Source: Bauldia sp. (GTDB lineage: Bacteria; Pseudomonadota; Alphaproteobacteria; Rhizobiales; Kaistiaceae). From it: DNA of 61,189 nt. How positions within the stretch are numbered: position 1 is the stretch's first letter; each line of letters begins with the position of its first letter. The notes below the pieces were generated by a model, which saw only the letters and a program-made list of their open reading frames with translations, was not told the origin of the DNA and did not search any database. Location of the stretch: assembly GCA_028284325.1 (NCBI GenBank), contig JANQRX010000007.1, positions 1 to 61,189 on the forward strand, read 5' to 3'. Below are positions 25,394-34,977 of the stretch, one piece after another. A program made the translations under genes and the position numbers.

Positions 25394-25696
25394 ATGTCGC
25401 GTCGCTGCGAACTGACAGGCAAGGCCGTGCTCACGGGCAACAATGTGAGCCATGCGAACAACCGTTCGCGTCGTCGGTTCCTGCCGAACCTCAATCGCGT
25501 CACGCTTCTGAGCGAGACGCTGGGCGAGCGTTTCCGCCTGCGCATCACTTCGCATGCCTTGCGCAGTGTCGAACATCGCGGCGGCCTGGACGCGTATCTG
25601 CTCAAGGCCCGCGACTCCGAACTGTCCGATCGCGCGGTGCGCGTGAAGCGCCGCGTCGCCAAGAAGCGCGCAGAAGCCGCCGCCGCTACCGGCTAA
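25394..25696 (+). CDS. rpmB: 50S ribosomal protein L28
   Basis: This 100-residue ribosomal protein begins [33 protein letters not shown], the diagnostic N-terminus of bacterial L28. The C-terminus is Lys/Arg-rich ([12 protein letters not shown]), as in alphaproteobacteria. A longer frame from 25148 lacks L28 sequence and would cross the promoter, so ATG 25394 is the start. Its last 11 bp overlap the 3' end of the oppositely oriented next gene. Confidence 0.97.
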   Translation: MSRRCELTGKAVLTGNNVSHANNRSRRRFLPNLNRVTLLSETLGERFRLRITSHALRSVEHRGGLDAYLLKARDSELSDRAVRVKRRVAKKRAEAAAATG

Positions 25697-26726
25697 CCAC
25701 CGGTCGCAACCGCGGCAAGGGTGGCCGCCGGGGTTCCAGCGCGAACTGTAGCAACAGCGTTCGTTGCAGCATGCTGTGGTTGTCGTCGGACACCAGGGTG
25801 ACGAGCGTGCGACCGTCGTCGGTCACGCGCACGGCCAGCCCCTCCAGATTGTCGATCTGAAATCCGGATGCCGCGGTCAGCAGGACCTCGCCGTCGACGG
25901 TGCGTCCCGGCCTGATGGTGTCGCCGCGCACGGCACGAAGCCGCACGGCCAGACCACGGGCGTAGCTGAAGCGGCGCTCCAGCACGAGCAGGTCACCGTC
26001 GGGCAGGAAGACGGCGTCGGTGACGTCGAAGCCGTCGCTGCGGGCGAGCGCGAACGCACCGGCCCGTGGGCCGCCGAGCACGAATCCGCGGTGGCGGCGG
26101 TGGTTGTCCAGAGACCGTTCGGCAAGGACCACGACGGCGCCGCGCAGCGGTCCGTCGTCCGGTGCGACCGCGATCGCCTCGAGGCCCTGATTGCCCCGCA
26201 GGCCACGGACGAAGCCGGGCAGGGCGACCCTGGTCGGCACGCCGTCCGGCCCGGCGTCGAGATCGTAGGCGCGGACGGTATGGATCTGCTCGAACGAGAC
26301 CAGGGCGCGGGTCGGGTTCGACGGCACGATCCGCAGGCCCTCGGCGTCGGCGTCGACTTTCCGTTTGGCGACCCGCCCGTCAGTGTCCCGCAAGGGGCCG
26401 ATCTTCCCGCCGGACAGGCCCAGCGGAACGCGATCGCGTTCGTCGAGCCGCGCCGAGACCCAGTGGCCGCGATCGGTGACGGCATGGAGACGGCCGTCCG
26501 GCGCGAAGTCGAGCCCCGACAGGGACCCGAAATCACCGTCCGGTGACGAGACCTCAAGGCCGCCGAGAAAGGTCAGCCGTCCGAAACGGCGTTGGCCGCC
26601 TACCAGGTCAAATTCGGAGAGGACGCGGGTGCGCAGCTCAAGCGGTCGCGGCTCGGCGCCGGCCACCGACATCGCGAGCGGCATCAGCAGGCCGACGGCG
26701 ATGGCGACCTTGCAGCCGTTGTTCAA
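25686..26726 (-). CDS. esterase-like activity of phytase family protein (DUF4246/phytase-like beta-propeller), secreted
   Basis: This protein has about 346 residues with an N-terminal signal ([20 protein letters not shown]). The rest is a phytase-like, probably beta-propeller domain: [35 protein letters not shown], then DAEGLRI, and [12 protein letters not shown] near the end. Such proteins are annotated as phytase-like with esterase-like activity; the true substrate is unknown. The start is taken as TTG 26726, which overlaps the cobT stop in TTGA; no ATG precedes the signal peptide. The name of the family is recalled and not checked. Confidence 0.75.
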   Translation of the reverse strand: MNNGCKVAIAVGLLMPLAMSVAGAEPRPLELRTRVLSEFDLVGGQRRFGRLTFLGGLEVSSPDGDFGSLSGLDFAPDGRLHAVTDRGHWVSARLDERDRVPLGLSGGKIGPLRDTDGRVAKRKVDADAEGLRIVPSNPTRALVSFEQIHTVRAYDLDAGPDGVPTRVALPGFVRGLRGNQGLEAIAVAPDDGPLRGAVVVLAERSLDNHRRHRGFVLGGPRAGAFALARSDGFDVTDAVFLPDGDLLVLERRFSYARGLAVRLRAVRGDTIRPGRTVDGEVLLTAASGFQIDNLEGLAVRVTDDGRTLVTLVSDDNHSMLQRTLLLQFALEPRRPPLPRLRPVVSR

Positions 26727-28597
26727 TGGAACCGCTTGCCGCCGGGTGCCGCGGGTGCGGGCGCTTCCTCGAAGAGTTCGGCCAGCTTGTCTGTCATGGC
26801 GCCGGCGAGTTCCTCGCTGTCGACGATCGTCACCGCCCGCCGGTAGTAGCGGGTGACGTCGTGGCCGATGCCGATGGCGATCAGTTCGACCGGCGACTTG
26901 GTTTCGATCTCGTCGATGACCTGCCGCAGATGGCGTTCGAGGTAGTTGCCGGGATTGACCGACAGGGTCGAGTCGTCGACCGGCGCACCGTCGGAGATCA
27001 TCATCAGGATGCGCCGCTGTTCGGGACGCGCGATCAGGCGGGCGTGGGCCCAAGCCAGCGCCTCGCCGTCGATGTTCTCCTTCAGGAGGCCCTCGCGCAT
27101 CATCAGGCCGAGATTGCGGCGCGCCCGGCGCCATGGCGCATCGGCGGCCTTGTAGACGATGTGGCGGAGATCGTTCAGCCGCCCCGGGCCGGCCAGCTTG
27201 CCGGCGCTCAACCACGCTTCGCGCGACTGGCCGCCCTTCCAGGCCCGCGTGGTGAAGCCGAGAATCTCGACCTTGACGCCGCAGCGCTCCAGCGTGCGCG
27301 CGAGGATATCGCCGCACGCCGCCGCGACGGTGATCGGGCGGCCGCGCATGGAGCCCGAGTTGTCGAGAAGCAGCGTCACCACGGTGTCACGGAACTCCGT
27401 GTCGCGCTCGGCCTTGAAGGTCAGCGCGTGCAGCGGATCGATGATGACGCGGGGCAGGCGCGCGGTGTCGAGGATGCCCTCTTCAAGGTCGAAATCCCAC
27501 GCCCGGTTCTGTTGCGCCAGCAGGCGGCGCTGCAGCCGGTTGGCGAGGCGGCCGACGGCGCTCTGGAGGTGGGCGAGCTGCTTGTCGAGGTAGCCGCGCA
27601 GCCTGTCGAGTTCGGCGAGGTCGCAGAGGTCCTCGGCGTTGACGGTTTCGTCGAAGCGGCGGGTGAAGACGTGATAGGCGCTGCCATCGCGTTCGCCGCC
27701 GCGGGGTTCGGTGCGTTCCGATTCGCCCGGAACCTCGGCCTCCGTCAGGTCGGTCGCCTGGTCGGTGAGCTCCGTTTCGCCTTCGATGGCGTCGGCCTCG
27801 CCGGCCTCGATGTCGTCGCCGAGGGCGTCCATCTCCTCCGGCGCACCGGCATCGCTGCCGTCGCCCGACTCCGGGTCGCTGCCGTCGTCCTGGGGCGCGT
27901 CGTCGCCATCGCCGTCGTCGTCGGGCGAGCCTTCCAGCGCCGTGTCGTCCATGTCGAAGGCGCTCAGGATGTCGCGCAGGGCGTCGGCGAAGGCGGTCTG
28001 GTCCTCGACGCGGCCGCCGAGTCTCGACAGGTCCTCGCCGGCGCGCTCGTTCACCCAGTCGCGCCACAGATCGACGATCGCCGCACCGGCGCTTGGCGGT
28101 CTGCGTCCGGTCAGTTGCTCGCGGATCATCAGCGCCAGCGCGTCGCCCAGCGGCGCATCCGCCCGGTCGGTGATCTCGTGGTAGTTGCCGCGGTGATAGC
28201 GGTCCTCGAGCATCGCCTCGAGGTTCTCGGCGACACCGGCCATGCGTTGCGCACCGAGCGCCTCCACACGCGCCTGTTCGGCGGCGTCGAAGATCGCGCG
28301 GGCGTCGCTGCTGGCGGGCGCGAGGCGAGCGTGCACGGCCGGATCGTGACAGGCGAGCCGCAGGGCCACCGAATCGCCGGTGCCGCGGGTCACGGCCACG
28401 TCGGCCGCCGATGGCGAGCGTGGCGGCTCCGGCAGGCGCACGCGGCCAGGGACCACCCGCGGGCGGTCGGCGGCAAACTCGACCTCGAGGTCGGGCTGGC
28501 CGGCAAGCGCCCGGACGCAGCCCACCGTCGCCCGTTTGAAGGGCTCGGTCGGGCTCTCGGCCGGTCGGGATTTCGGCGCGTCGTTGGGGATGGCCAT
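26723..28597 (-). CDS. cobT: aerobic cobaltochelatase subunit CobT
   Basis: This 624-residue subunit of the CobNST complex inserts cobalt into hydrogenobyrinate a,c-diamide. The N-terminal part begins [23 protein letters not shown]; the middle is a long acidic linker (about 215-310, [13 protein letters not shown]). The C-terminal half holds a von Willebrand A domain with the MIDAS motif DNSGSMRG (about 405) and ends near [15 protein letters not shown]. It follows cobS by 12 bp. CobN is not in the window, as is often the case. Confidence 0.96.
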   Translation of the reverse strand: MAIPNDAPKSRPAESPTEPFKRATVGCVRALAGQPDLEVEFAADRPRVVPGRVRLPEPPRSPSAADVAVTRGTGDSVALRLACHDPAVHARLAPASSDARAIFDAAEQARVEALGAQRMAGVAENLEAMLEDRYHRGNYHEITDRADAPLGDALALMIREQLTGRRPPSAGAAIVDLWRDWVNERAGEDLSRLGGRVEDQTAFADALRDILSAFDMDDTALEGSPDDDGDGDDAPQDDGSDPESGDGSDAGAPEEMDALGDDIEAGEADAIEGETELTDQATDLTEAEVPGESERTEPRGGERDGSAYHVFTRRFDETVNAEDLCDLAELDRLRGYLDKQLAHLQSAVGRLANRLQRRLLAQQNRAWDFDLEEGILDTARLPRVIIDPLHALTFKAERDTEFRDTVVTLLLDNSGSMRGRPITVAAACGDILARTLERCGVKVEILGFTTRAWKGGQSREAWLSAGKLAGPGRLNDLRHIVYKAADAPWRRARRNLGLMMREGLLKENIDGEALAWAHARLIARPEQRRILMMISDGAPVDDSTLSVNPGNYLERHLRQVIDEIETKSPVELIAIGIGHDVTRYYRRAVTIVDSEELAGAMTDKLAELFEEAPAPAAPGGKRFH

Positions 28598-28609
28598 GGG
28601 TTCGGCGGG

Positions 28610-29593
28610 CTACGACATCACGACGTTGGCGGTCGACTCCGGCAATTCAGCATTGAAGGCGCGCTGGTAGAACTCCGCCACCAGGGCGCGCTCCAACTCG
28701 TCGCACTTGTTGACGAAGGTGACGCGGAAGGCGAAGCCGATGTCGCCGAAGATCTCGGCGTTCTCCGCCCAGGTGATCACCGTGCGCGGGCTCATGACGG
28801 TCGACAGGTCGCCGTTGATGAAAGCGTTACGGGTCATATCGGCGACCCGCACCATGCGGCCCAGATTCTCCCGCCCCTCGGCGTCGCGGTAGGACGGCGC
28901 CTTGGCGGCGATGATATCCACCTCCTTGTCGTGGGGGAGGTAGTTCAGGGTCGTCACGATCGACCAGCGATCCATCTGGCCCTGGTTGATCTGCTGGGTG
29001 CCGTGATAGAGGCCCGAGGTGTCGCCGAGACCGATGGTGTTGGCGGTGGCGAACAGGCGAAACGCCGGATGCGGGTTGATGACCTTGTTCTGATCGAGCA
29101 GCGTCAGGCGCCCCTGCACCTCCAGCACACGCTGGATCACGAACATCACGTCGGGCCGTCCGGCGTCGTACTCGTCGAAGCACAGCGCGATATTGCCCTT
29201 CAGCGCCCACGGCAGGATGCCGTCGCGGAACTCGGTGACCTGCTGGCCGTCGCGGATGACGATGGCATCCTTGCCGATCAGGTCGATGCGGCTGATGTGG
29301 CTGTCGAGATTCACGCGCACCAGCGGCCAGTTGAGCCGGGCGGCGACCTGCTCGATATGAGTCGACTTGCCGGTGCCGTGGTAGCCGGACACCAGAACGC
29401 GGCGATTGAAGGCGAAGCCGGCGAGGATCGCCAGCGTCGTGTCGCGGTCGAACAGGTAATCGGCGTCGAGCGGCGGCACGTATTCGTCAGCCTGCGCGTA
29501 GGCCGGCACCTCCATCTCGGTGTCGATCCCGAAGACCTGATTGACCGAAATCTTCATATCGGGCTCAGGGGCCCGGACTATCTGCTCGTTCAT
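28610..29593 (-). CDS. cobS: aerobic cobaltochelatase subunit CobS
   Basis: This is an AAA+ ATPase of 327 residues that, with CobT, powers the aerobic cobaltochelatase. Seen: Walker [10 protein letters not shown] (70-77), Walker [11 protein letters not shown], sensor 1 [11 protein letters not shown] and the family ending [16 protein letters not shown]. The start at 29593 has a GGAGG site; an in-frame ATG at 29632 lies upstream and is rejected. It forms an operon with cobT. Confidence 0.96.
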   Translation of the reverse strand: MNEQIVRAPEPDMKISVNQVFGIDTEMEVPAYAQADEYVPPLDADYLFDRDTTLAILAGFAFNRRVLVSGYHGTGKSTHIEQVAARLNWPLVRVNLDSHISRIDLIGKDAIVIRDGQQVTEFRDGILPWALKGNIALCFDEYDAGRPDVMFVIQRVLEVQGRLTLLDQNKVINPHPAFRLFATANTIGLGDTSGLYHGTQQINQGQMDRWSIVTTLNYLPHDKEVDIIAAKAPSYRDAEGRENLGRMVRVADMTRNAFINGDLSTVMSPRTVITWAENAEIFGDIGFAFRVTFVNKCDELERALVAEFYQRAFNAELPESTANVVMS

Positions 29594-29663
29594 TGAGCCT
29601 CCAGAAGGTGGCTGCCGGTGCCCGGCCGCCATGCGGAGCGGACTTCGCGGAAACGGCGCGGTC

Positions 29664-30263
29664 TTAGCAGAACCCGGCCGACCTTAGGTAGTGGTAGGCG
29701 TGAATGATTTCACGCAGCCGGTCCTCGAAGCTGCGGTCGCCGCCATTGGCGTCGGGATGCAGCTGCTTGACCAGCGCCTTGTAGCGCGCCTTGATCTCCT
29801 CGGCCGACTCGCTGCCCTCAAGGTCGAGCGCGGCGAACGATTTGCGTTCATGATTGCGGAGCGGACGGCGGCTTGCGCTATTCGGTTCGCCGGCGGCCTC
29901 CTGACCGCCGAAGAACCCGAACGGATCGGCGAAGGCGGCCGACCAGTTGAACGAGCCGGCGCCGATACGATCGTCACTGCCGATCGACCAGGTCGGCCGA
30001 TGGCCCGTCGCGGCCGATTTCTGGTAGGCGGCGACATCGTCGTCCCCCATGCCGGCAAAGTAGTTGTACCCCTTGTTGTAGGCGCGCACGTGGTCGAGGC
30101 AGAAATGGTGGTACTCGCCCTCGCGGGCCCGCCCCTTTGGCGCCCGGTAGTCACCGGCCTTGTCGCACCCCTCCCACTCGCACGTCCGCGTCGCCGAGGC
30201 GCGCGCGGCCTCGTCGTCGGGCTTGATGCGAATCTGGTCGAAGTACTTGGAATTCAGGTTCAT
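29664..30263 (-). CDS. J-domain (DnaJ-like) protein
   Basis: This 199-residue co-chaperone-like protein has an N-terminal half with a cysteine/histidine-rich patch ([30 protein letters not shown]) and a J domain at the C-terminus (about 140-197: [22 protein letters not shown] with the HPD triad). This domain order, reversed relative to DnaJ, is typical of the alphaproteobacterial family next to cobS. It presumably stimulates an Hsp70. The start at 30263 is preferred over 30359. It is divergent from bolA. Confidence 0.9.
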   Translation of the reverse strand: MNLNSKYFDQIRIKPDDEAARASATRTCEWEGCDKAGDYRAPKGRAREGEYHHFCLDHVRAYNKGYNYFAGMGDDDVAAYQKSAATGHRPTWSIGSDDRIGAGSFNWSAAFADPFGFFGGQEAAGEPNSASRRPLRNHERKSFAALDLEGSESAEEIKARYKALVKQLHPDANGGDRSFEDRLREIIHAYHYLRSAGFC

Positions 30264-30330
30264 GATTGGATTATGGTTCCGAGGGGCGGGATCGACAACC
30301 CGGCCGTATGCCAAGGAGCCGAGCACGCAC

Positions 30331-30597
30331 ATGTCCGTCGCCGATACCATCACGCGCAAGTTAAGGGAGGCTTTTCACCCGTCCGAACTGGACGTGGTGG
30401 ACGAGTCCCATCTGCACAAGGGGCATGCCGGCCACCGCCCTGAAGGCGAAACCCATTTCCGCGTCCGCATCGTTGCCCCGGCCTTTGCGGGGATCGGCCG
30501 GGTGGAGGCCCATCGCCGCATCTACGCGGTGCTTTCGGCCGAAATCGACGGCGGGGTGCACGCGCTGGCGATCAACGCTTCCCCGCCCGGCGACTGA
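30331..30597 (+). CDS. BolA family protein
   Basis: This 88-residue BolA/IbaG-type protein has a KH-like fold. The motifs LDVVDESHLHKGHAGHRPEGETHFRVRIV and RVEAHRRIYAVLSAEIDGGVHALAINA match the family, with the conserved His in HxxGH. BolA proteins pair with monothiol glutaredoxins in Fe-S and redox control. A GGAG site precedes ATG 30331. The upstream in-frame extension to 30160 is not protein-like. It converges with the CNNM transporter gene. Confidence 0.93.
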   Translation: MSVADTITRKLREAFHPSELDVVDESHLHKGHAGHRPEGETHFRVRIVAPAFAGIGRVEAHRRIYAVLSAEIDGGVHALAINASPPGD

Positions 30598-30609
30598 CTT
30601 CGAGCGGTT

Positions 30610-31902
30610 CTAGCCGGTGGCGGCGGGGCTGCCGGTCGGGCGTGCCAGCGGCGTGACGCGCAGCGACGTGATCCGGTTGCGGACCTTGCGCAGAACCCGG
30701 AAGCGGAAACCGAAGAAGGTGAACACCTGACCTGGTTCCGGGATGATCCGCGCCTCGTGGATCACGAGGCCCGCCATGGTGGTCGCGGCCTCGTCCGGCA
30801 GCGTCCAGTCCATGGCGCGGTTGACGTCGCGAACGGCGACGGCGCCGTCGACGATCAGTGAACCGTCCGGCTGACGGCGGACGCCCTCGACCTCGACGTC
30901 GTGCTCGTCGGCGATGTCGCCGACGATCTCCTCGATGATGTCTTCCAGCGTGACCAGACCCTGCACCTCGCCGTACTCGTCGACGACCAGGGCGAAATGC
31001 GCCTTGCGCTTCAGGAAGGCGTTGAGCTGATCGCTGAGGCTGGTGGTTTCCGGTACGAACCAGGGCTCGGTGGCGACCTCGCGGAGGTCGATGGAGGCGG
31101 CGTCGGATTCGCCGGTGCTGAGGCGCCTCAGAATGTCCTTCACGTGCACCACGCCGACAATGTTCTCCGGCTCCTCCTGCCAGATCGGTACCCGCGTATA
31201 GGGGGCGTTGAGGATCTGCTGCAGCGCCTGTTCCGGCGGATCGTCGGCGTCGACGGTGTGCATGTTGGTGCGGTGGACCATGATGTCGGCGACGTCGAGT
31301 TCGCCGAGGTCGAGAAGACCACCCAGCCGGTCGCGCTCGGCCTTCACCACGCTGCCTTCGGCGTGGAACAGATCGACCTGGCCGCGAATCTCGTCGGCCG
31401 GCGAGACCAGCGCCAGCCCCGACTGCGGCTCGTGCCCGAACAGGCGGAGCACACGCTGCACGACGAACTGGACGGCGATCGTGACGGGGGAAAACACCAC
31501 CACGATCGGGGCGATGATCGGTGCGACGGCCCGCGAGGCCCGGTCGGGGCTGCCGATCGCCAGCGTCTTCGGCAACACCTCGCCGAACACCAGGACGATA
31601 AGCGTCATGACCAGGGTCGCGTAGGCGACGCCGGCCTGTCCGAACAGGGTGAGGAAGAAGCTGGTCGCGATCGCCGAGGCGAGGATGTTCACCAGATTGT
31701 TGCCGAGCAGAATGGCCCCGATCAGCCGCTCGCGGTCCCGGATCAGGTGATTGACGATGCCGGCCCGCCGGTCGCCCGATTTCTCGAGCTGGCGCATGCG
31801 CGCGCGCGATGTGGCGGTGAGGGCGGTCTCGGAGCCGGAAAAGAAGCCCGAGAGGACGATCAGCAGCAGGACGACCAGTGCCGAAAGCCAGATCATGCTC
31901 AT
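30610..31902 (-). CDS. CNNM/HlyC-CorC family transporter with CBS pair
   Basis: This 430-residue inner-membrane protein has an N-terminal DUF21 domain with four hydrophobic segments (about 1-190, with the SGFFSGSETALTA motif at 18-30), two CBS domains (about 205-330) and a C-terminal CorC/HlyC domain (about 345-425). CNNM/CorC proteins export magnesium or cobalt; some were named hemolysins. Its start overlaps the aroB end by 4 bp (ATGA), so the genes are co-transcribed after aroK-aroB. Confidence 0.94.
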   Translation of the reverse strand: MSMIWLSALVVLLLIVLSGFFSGSETALTATSRARMRQLEKSGDRRAGIVNHLIRDRERLIGAILLGNNLVNILASAIATSFFLTLFGQAGVAYATLVMTLIVLVFGEVLPKTLAIGSPDRASRAVAPIIAPIVVVFSPVTIAVQFVVQRVLRLFGHEPQSGLALVSPADEIRGQVDLFHAEGSVVKAERDRLGGLLDLGELDVADIMVHRTNMHTVDADDPPEQALQQILNAPYTRVPIWQEEPENIVGVVHVKDILRRLSTGESDAASIDLREVATEPWFVPETTSLSDQLNAFLKRKAHFALVVDEYGEVQGLVTLEDIIEEIVGDIADEHDVEVEGVRRQPDGSLIVDGAVAVRDVNRAMDWTLPDEAATTMAGLVIHEARIIPEPGQVFTFFGFRFRVLRKVRNRITSLRVTPLARPTGSPAATG

Positions 31903-33044
31903 GGTTGTCGCTTTCGATCGAGAAAGCCGGTGATGTGGTCAGGCGATATGTCGTGCGCGATGAAGGCTTTGCCAATACCGCGGCTGAGAATGAAGGTCAG
32001 GCGACCGCGTGCGACCTTCTTGTCCTGCCGGATGTGGTCCAGCAGCACGTTGGTCGGAGGGAGGTCGCCGTCGATATCGCCCATCCGGGTCGGCAGGCCG
32101 ACATCGATGAGATGGCGAACGATGCGGTCGACGTCTTCGGGCGGACACAACTCCATCTCGGCGGACAGTTCATGGGCCAGCACGGTACCGATGGCGACGG
32201 CCTCGCCGTGCAGGAGCCGACCGGAGTAGCCGGTGGCAGTTTCCAACGCGTGGCCGAAGGTGTGCCCGAGATTGAGAAGGGCCCGGGTGCCGCGCTCCAA
32301 CTCGTCCTGCGCCACCACATCGGCCTTGGCCCGGCAGGCGACGGCGATGGCGTGGTCGCGTTCCGGCCAGCCGGCAACGACCGCACGCCAGTTGGCCTCC
32401 AGCCAGGCGAAGAAATCGGCGTTGCCGATGAGGCCGATCTTGGCGATCTCGGCATAGCCGGCGTTGAAGATACGTGGCGGCAGGGTGTCGAGAACGCCGG
32501 AATCGGCCACCACCAGCTCCGGCTGGTAGAACGCCCCGACGAGGTTCTTCCCGCGCGGGGTGTTGATGCCGGTCTTGCCGCCGACGGATGAATCGACCTG
32601 GGCCAGCAGGGTCGTCGGTATCTGGACGACCCTGACGCCGCGCCGCGTGATGGCGGCCGCAAAGCCGCCGAGATCGCCGACGACGCCGCCGCCCAGGGCG
32701 ATGACGGCGTCGCCGCGCTCGATCCTTGCGGCCAGAATGCCGTCCACGACCCTCGCAAGTTCGTCGAAGCTCTTGGACTCTTCACCGGGTGGAACGACCA
32801 CCGTGCTGTGTTTGAGCCCGGCGCTGTCCAGCGCGCGCTGGAGCCGCTCCAGATGAAGGTGCTCCACCGTCTCATCGGTAAGGATCGCGAACCGGCTCTC
32901 CGGCAGCCGTTCGCGGATGTCCTGGCCGGCGCGGTCCAGCATGTCGCGTCCGATCAGGATGTCATAGGTGCGGGCGCCGAGGTCGACGGACACAATGGAC
33001 GCTGCGTCGCCGCGCGGGGTCGATTCGCCGGAAACCTCAGACAT
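31899..33044 (-). CDS. aroB: 3-dehydroquinate synthase
   Basis: This is the second enzyme of the shikimate pathway, converting DAHP to 3-dehydroquinate with NAD and zinc; 381 residues. Hallmarks: ALGGGVVGDLGGFAAA, RGVRVVQIPTTLLAQVDSSVGGKTGIN, KNLVGAFYQP, and the zinc-ligand region LLNLGHTFGHALE. ATG 33044 lies 8 bp inside the aroK end, so translation is coupled. An upstream in-frame ATG at 33074 is inside aroK and less likely. Confidence 0.97.
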   Translation of the reverse strand: MSEVSGESTPRGDAASIVSVDLGARTYDILIGRDMLDRAGQDIRERLPESRFAILTDETVEHLHLERLQRALDSAGLKHSTVVVPPGEESKSFDELARVVDGILAARIERGDAVIALGGGVVGDLGGFAAAITRRGVRVVQIPTTLLAQVDSSVGGKTGINTPRGKNLVGAFYQPELVVADSGVLDTLPPRIFNAGYAEIAKIGLIGNADFFAWLEANWRAVVAGWPERDHAIAVACRAKADVVAQDELERGTRALLNLGHTFGHALETATGYSGRLLHGEAVAIGTVLAHELSAEMELCPPEDVDRIVRHLIDVGLPTRMGDIDGDLPPTNVLLDHIRQDKKVARGRLTFILSRGIGKAFIAHDISPDHITGFLDRKRQP

Positions 33045-33636
33045 CGGCTTCAAGTCCCTGGCCCAGATGCTCATCGAGCGCGGCGATGATGTGGCCGGTG
33101 ACGACCTCGTGGGCGACGTCGCGCGACTGGACGTGGATGTCGGCCAGCGCGTAGACGGGTCCGCGCTCGCGCATCAGCTCGGTGAGGATGGCCGCGGGAT
33201 CGCCGCCTTTGAGCAGCGGACGGTTGGAGCGGCGCTTGACCCGCGCGAGCAGGACGTCGAGATCCGCCTTCAGCCAGATCGAGATCGCCTTGTCCTGGAT
33301 CGCGGCCCGGGTTTCATCCTGCATGTAGGCGCCCCCGCCGGCGGCGATGACGATATCGCCCTCGTCCAGGAGCCGCTGGATGACGCGTCGCTCGCCGGCC
33401 CGGAAGTAGCTTTCGCCGTAGGTCTCGAAGATTTCGGGAATCGTCGCGTTGGCGGCGAGCTCGATCTCCGAATCGGCGTCGGCGAATCGGAGGCCGAGGC
33501 GCGCCGCGAGGCGGCGGCCGACGGACGATTTTCCGGCGCCCATCATGCCGACCATGACCAGCGGGCGGCCACGCAGGCGGCGGCGAATCGCCTCCTCCTG
33601 ACCGCCGGCTTGATCGGCTGGACCCCTCTCGGCCAC
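33037..33636 (-). CDS. aroK: shikimate kinase
   Basis: This ATP-dependent kinase of shikimate has 199 residues. Walker A GMMGAGKSS (30-38), the shikimate-binding Asp in FADADSEIE, the Arg in ESYFRAGERRVI, AAGGGAYM, and the lid with NRPLLKG are all present. It carries a short N-terminal extension before the P-loop. It heads the aroK-aroB-CNNM operon, divergent from the xerD operon. Confidence 0.96.
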   Translation of the reverse strand: MAERGPADQAGGQEEAIRRRLRGRPLVMVGMMGAGKSSVGRRLAARLGLRFADADSEIELAANATIPEIFETYGESYFRAGERRVIQRLLDEGDIVIAAGGGAYMQDETRAAIQDKAISIWLKADLDVLLARVKRRSNRPLLKGGDPAAILTELMRERGPVYALADIHVQSRDVAHEVVTGHIIAALDEHLGQGLEADV

Positions 33637-33794
33637 AATTTTCCCTTAACCGTTGGTGTGCAAAGCAGGTTTATGAGCGTCGCAGGACCGATGCTGTCAA
33701 GCGTGACCGGTGACCGGCGTCACTTGCGCATGCCGATATCCGGGGCACAATTGGCGGCGAGGCAGCGGTCCATTCCGCTCAGGCAGGGGTTATC

Positions 33795-33944
33795 GTGCCG
33801 ACGCTGATCCGCTTTGTCATCGTTCTTGTCGTGCTGGCCGGCCTCGGCGGCGCCGCCGCGGTCTACCTCGCCTATTTCGTCGAACCCAACAGCCGTGACA
33901 TGACGATCCGCGTGCCGTCCGAGCGCATGGATCCCAATCCGTGA
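33795..33944 (+). CDS. 49-residue single-span membrane protein upstream of xerD
   Basis: A GTG-started frame encodes one membrane helix (LIRFVIVLVVLAGLGGAAAVYLAYF) and a short tail ending in RVPSERMDPNP. It overlaps the xerD start by 4 bp (GTGA). A small protein of this shape (a helix followed by EPNxRxMTIRVP) sits before xerD in other alphaproteobacteria, as I recall, which supports it as real. No function is known. A GGGG tract 5 bp before the GTG may serve as a ribosome site. Confidence 0.7.
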   Translation: MPTLIRFVIVLVVLAGLGGAAAVYLAYFVEPNSRDMTIRVPSERMDPNP

Positions 33945-34894
33945 CCGGCCGGCGCGAACCGCCGCAGCCGGCGGTCATGATCGACACGTTTCTGGAAATG
34001 ATGAGTGCGGAGCGGGGGGCGTCGGCCAACACGCTGGACGCCTACCGCCGCGATCTCGGTGACTATGTCGCATTCCTGACGCGCCGCGGATCGGGACCGG
34101 CGGGCGCCGACGCGGAGGCCGTGCGCGCCTATCTCGCCGATCTCAGCCGCCGCGGCCATGCCGCCTCGTCCTCGGCACGGCGACTGTCGTCGGTTCGGCA
34201 GTTCCATCGGTTCCTGTTCTCGGAAGGGTACGTTGCCGACGATCCGACCAGCGCCGTTGAGGGCCCGCGCCGCGCGCGACCGCTGCCCCGGTCGCTGGGA
34301 GAAAAGGATGTGGGCCGGCTGATCGATGCGGCGGTGGCCGACGTCGACGTCCACGAGGAAGGTTCGGCGGCCCATCTGCGCGCGCTCCGCTTCCACGCCC
34401 TGATCGAACTGATCTACGCGACCGGCCTCAGGGTCTCGGAGGCGGTCGCGCTGCCTGCCGCCGCGGTGCGGCCGGACCGTGCCCTCCTTGCGGTGCGAGG
34501 CAAGGGCGGCCACGAGCGTCTGGTGCCGCTGAGCGATGTCGCGCGTGACGCGGTCCTCAGCTACCGCGCCGCCCTTACGCCCGAGGCGCGTGCCACGGCC
34601 TGGCTGTTTCCGGCGGCAAAGGGAGGGCATTTCACCCGCCAGGCGTTCGCCCGCGATCTCAAGCGGCATGCCGTCAAGCTCGGACTCGATGCCAGCGCAA
34701 TCTCGCCCCACGTGCTGCGCCACGCTTTCGCCAGCCACCTCCTGGAACACGGCGCCGATCTCAGGGTGGTCCAGCAACTGCTCGGCCATGCCGATATCTC
34801 GACCACCCAGATCTACACCCACGTGCTGGAGGAGAGACTGCGCCGCGTCGTCCACGATCACCACCCCATGGCCCGGTCCGGCGACGTTGCTTGA
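33941..34894 (+). CDS. xerD: site-specific tyrosine recombinase XerD
   Basis: This 317-residue recombinase has an N-terminal SAM-like domain (about 15-100) and a catalytic domain with the full set: Arg in YATGLRVSEAVAL (R164), Lys in GKGGHERLVPL (about 186), HVLRHAFASHLLEHGADLRVVQQLLGH and the nucleophile Tyr in STTQIYTHV (Y292). With XerC it resolves chromosome dimers at dif. The start is GTG 33941, coupled to the small membrane protein gene. Context (aroK, accA) marks it as the housekeeping enzyme and not a phage integrase. Confidence 0.95.
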   Translation: MTGRREPPQPAVMIDTFLEMMSAERGASANTLDAYRRDLGDYVAFLTRRGSGPAGADAEAVRAYLADLSRRGHAASSSARRLSSVRQFHRFLFSEGYVADDPTSAVEGPRRARPLPRSLGEKDVGRLIDAAVADVDVHEEGSAAHLRALRFHALIELIYATGLRVSEAVALPAAAVRPDRALLAVRGKGGHERLVPLSDVARDAVLSYRAALTPEARATAWLFPAAKGGHFTRQAFARDLKRHAVKLGLDASAISPHVLRHAFASHLLEHGADLRVVQQLLGHADISTTQIYTHVLEERLRRVVHDHHPMARSGDVA

Positions 34895-34977
34895 CAGGTT
34901 GACGCCCGACCGTCAGGTTGCCGCGCCGCCGGGCACGAAAGGCCGGATTTTAGGCGCGCCGCCGGACATTGCAGCCC

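Noticed and set aside
26543-29596. 1017-codon plus-strand frame opposite cobS/cobT
   Set aside because: It mirrors two well-supported genes on the minus strand and lacks protein-like composition.
33703-33723. GTGACCGGTGACCGGCGTCAC as a CRP-type site between aroK and the xerD operon
   Set aside because: It is mainly a 7-bp tandem repeat; arm spacing does not match the CRP family and no similar site is near.
33941-34894. Tyrosine recombinase as a phage or island integrase
   Set aside because: Length, motifs and the aroK/accA neighbourhood identify housekeeping XerD; no att sites or phage genes are nearby.
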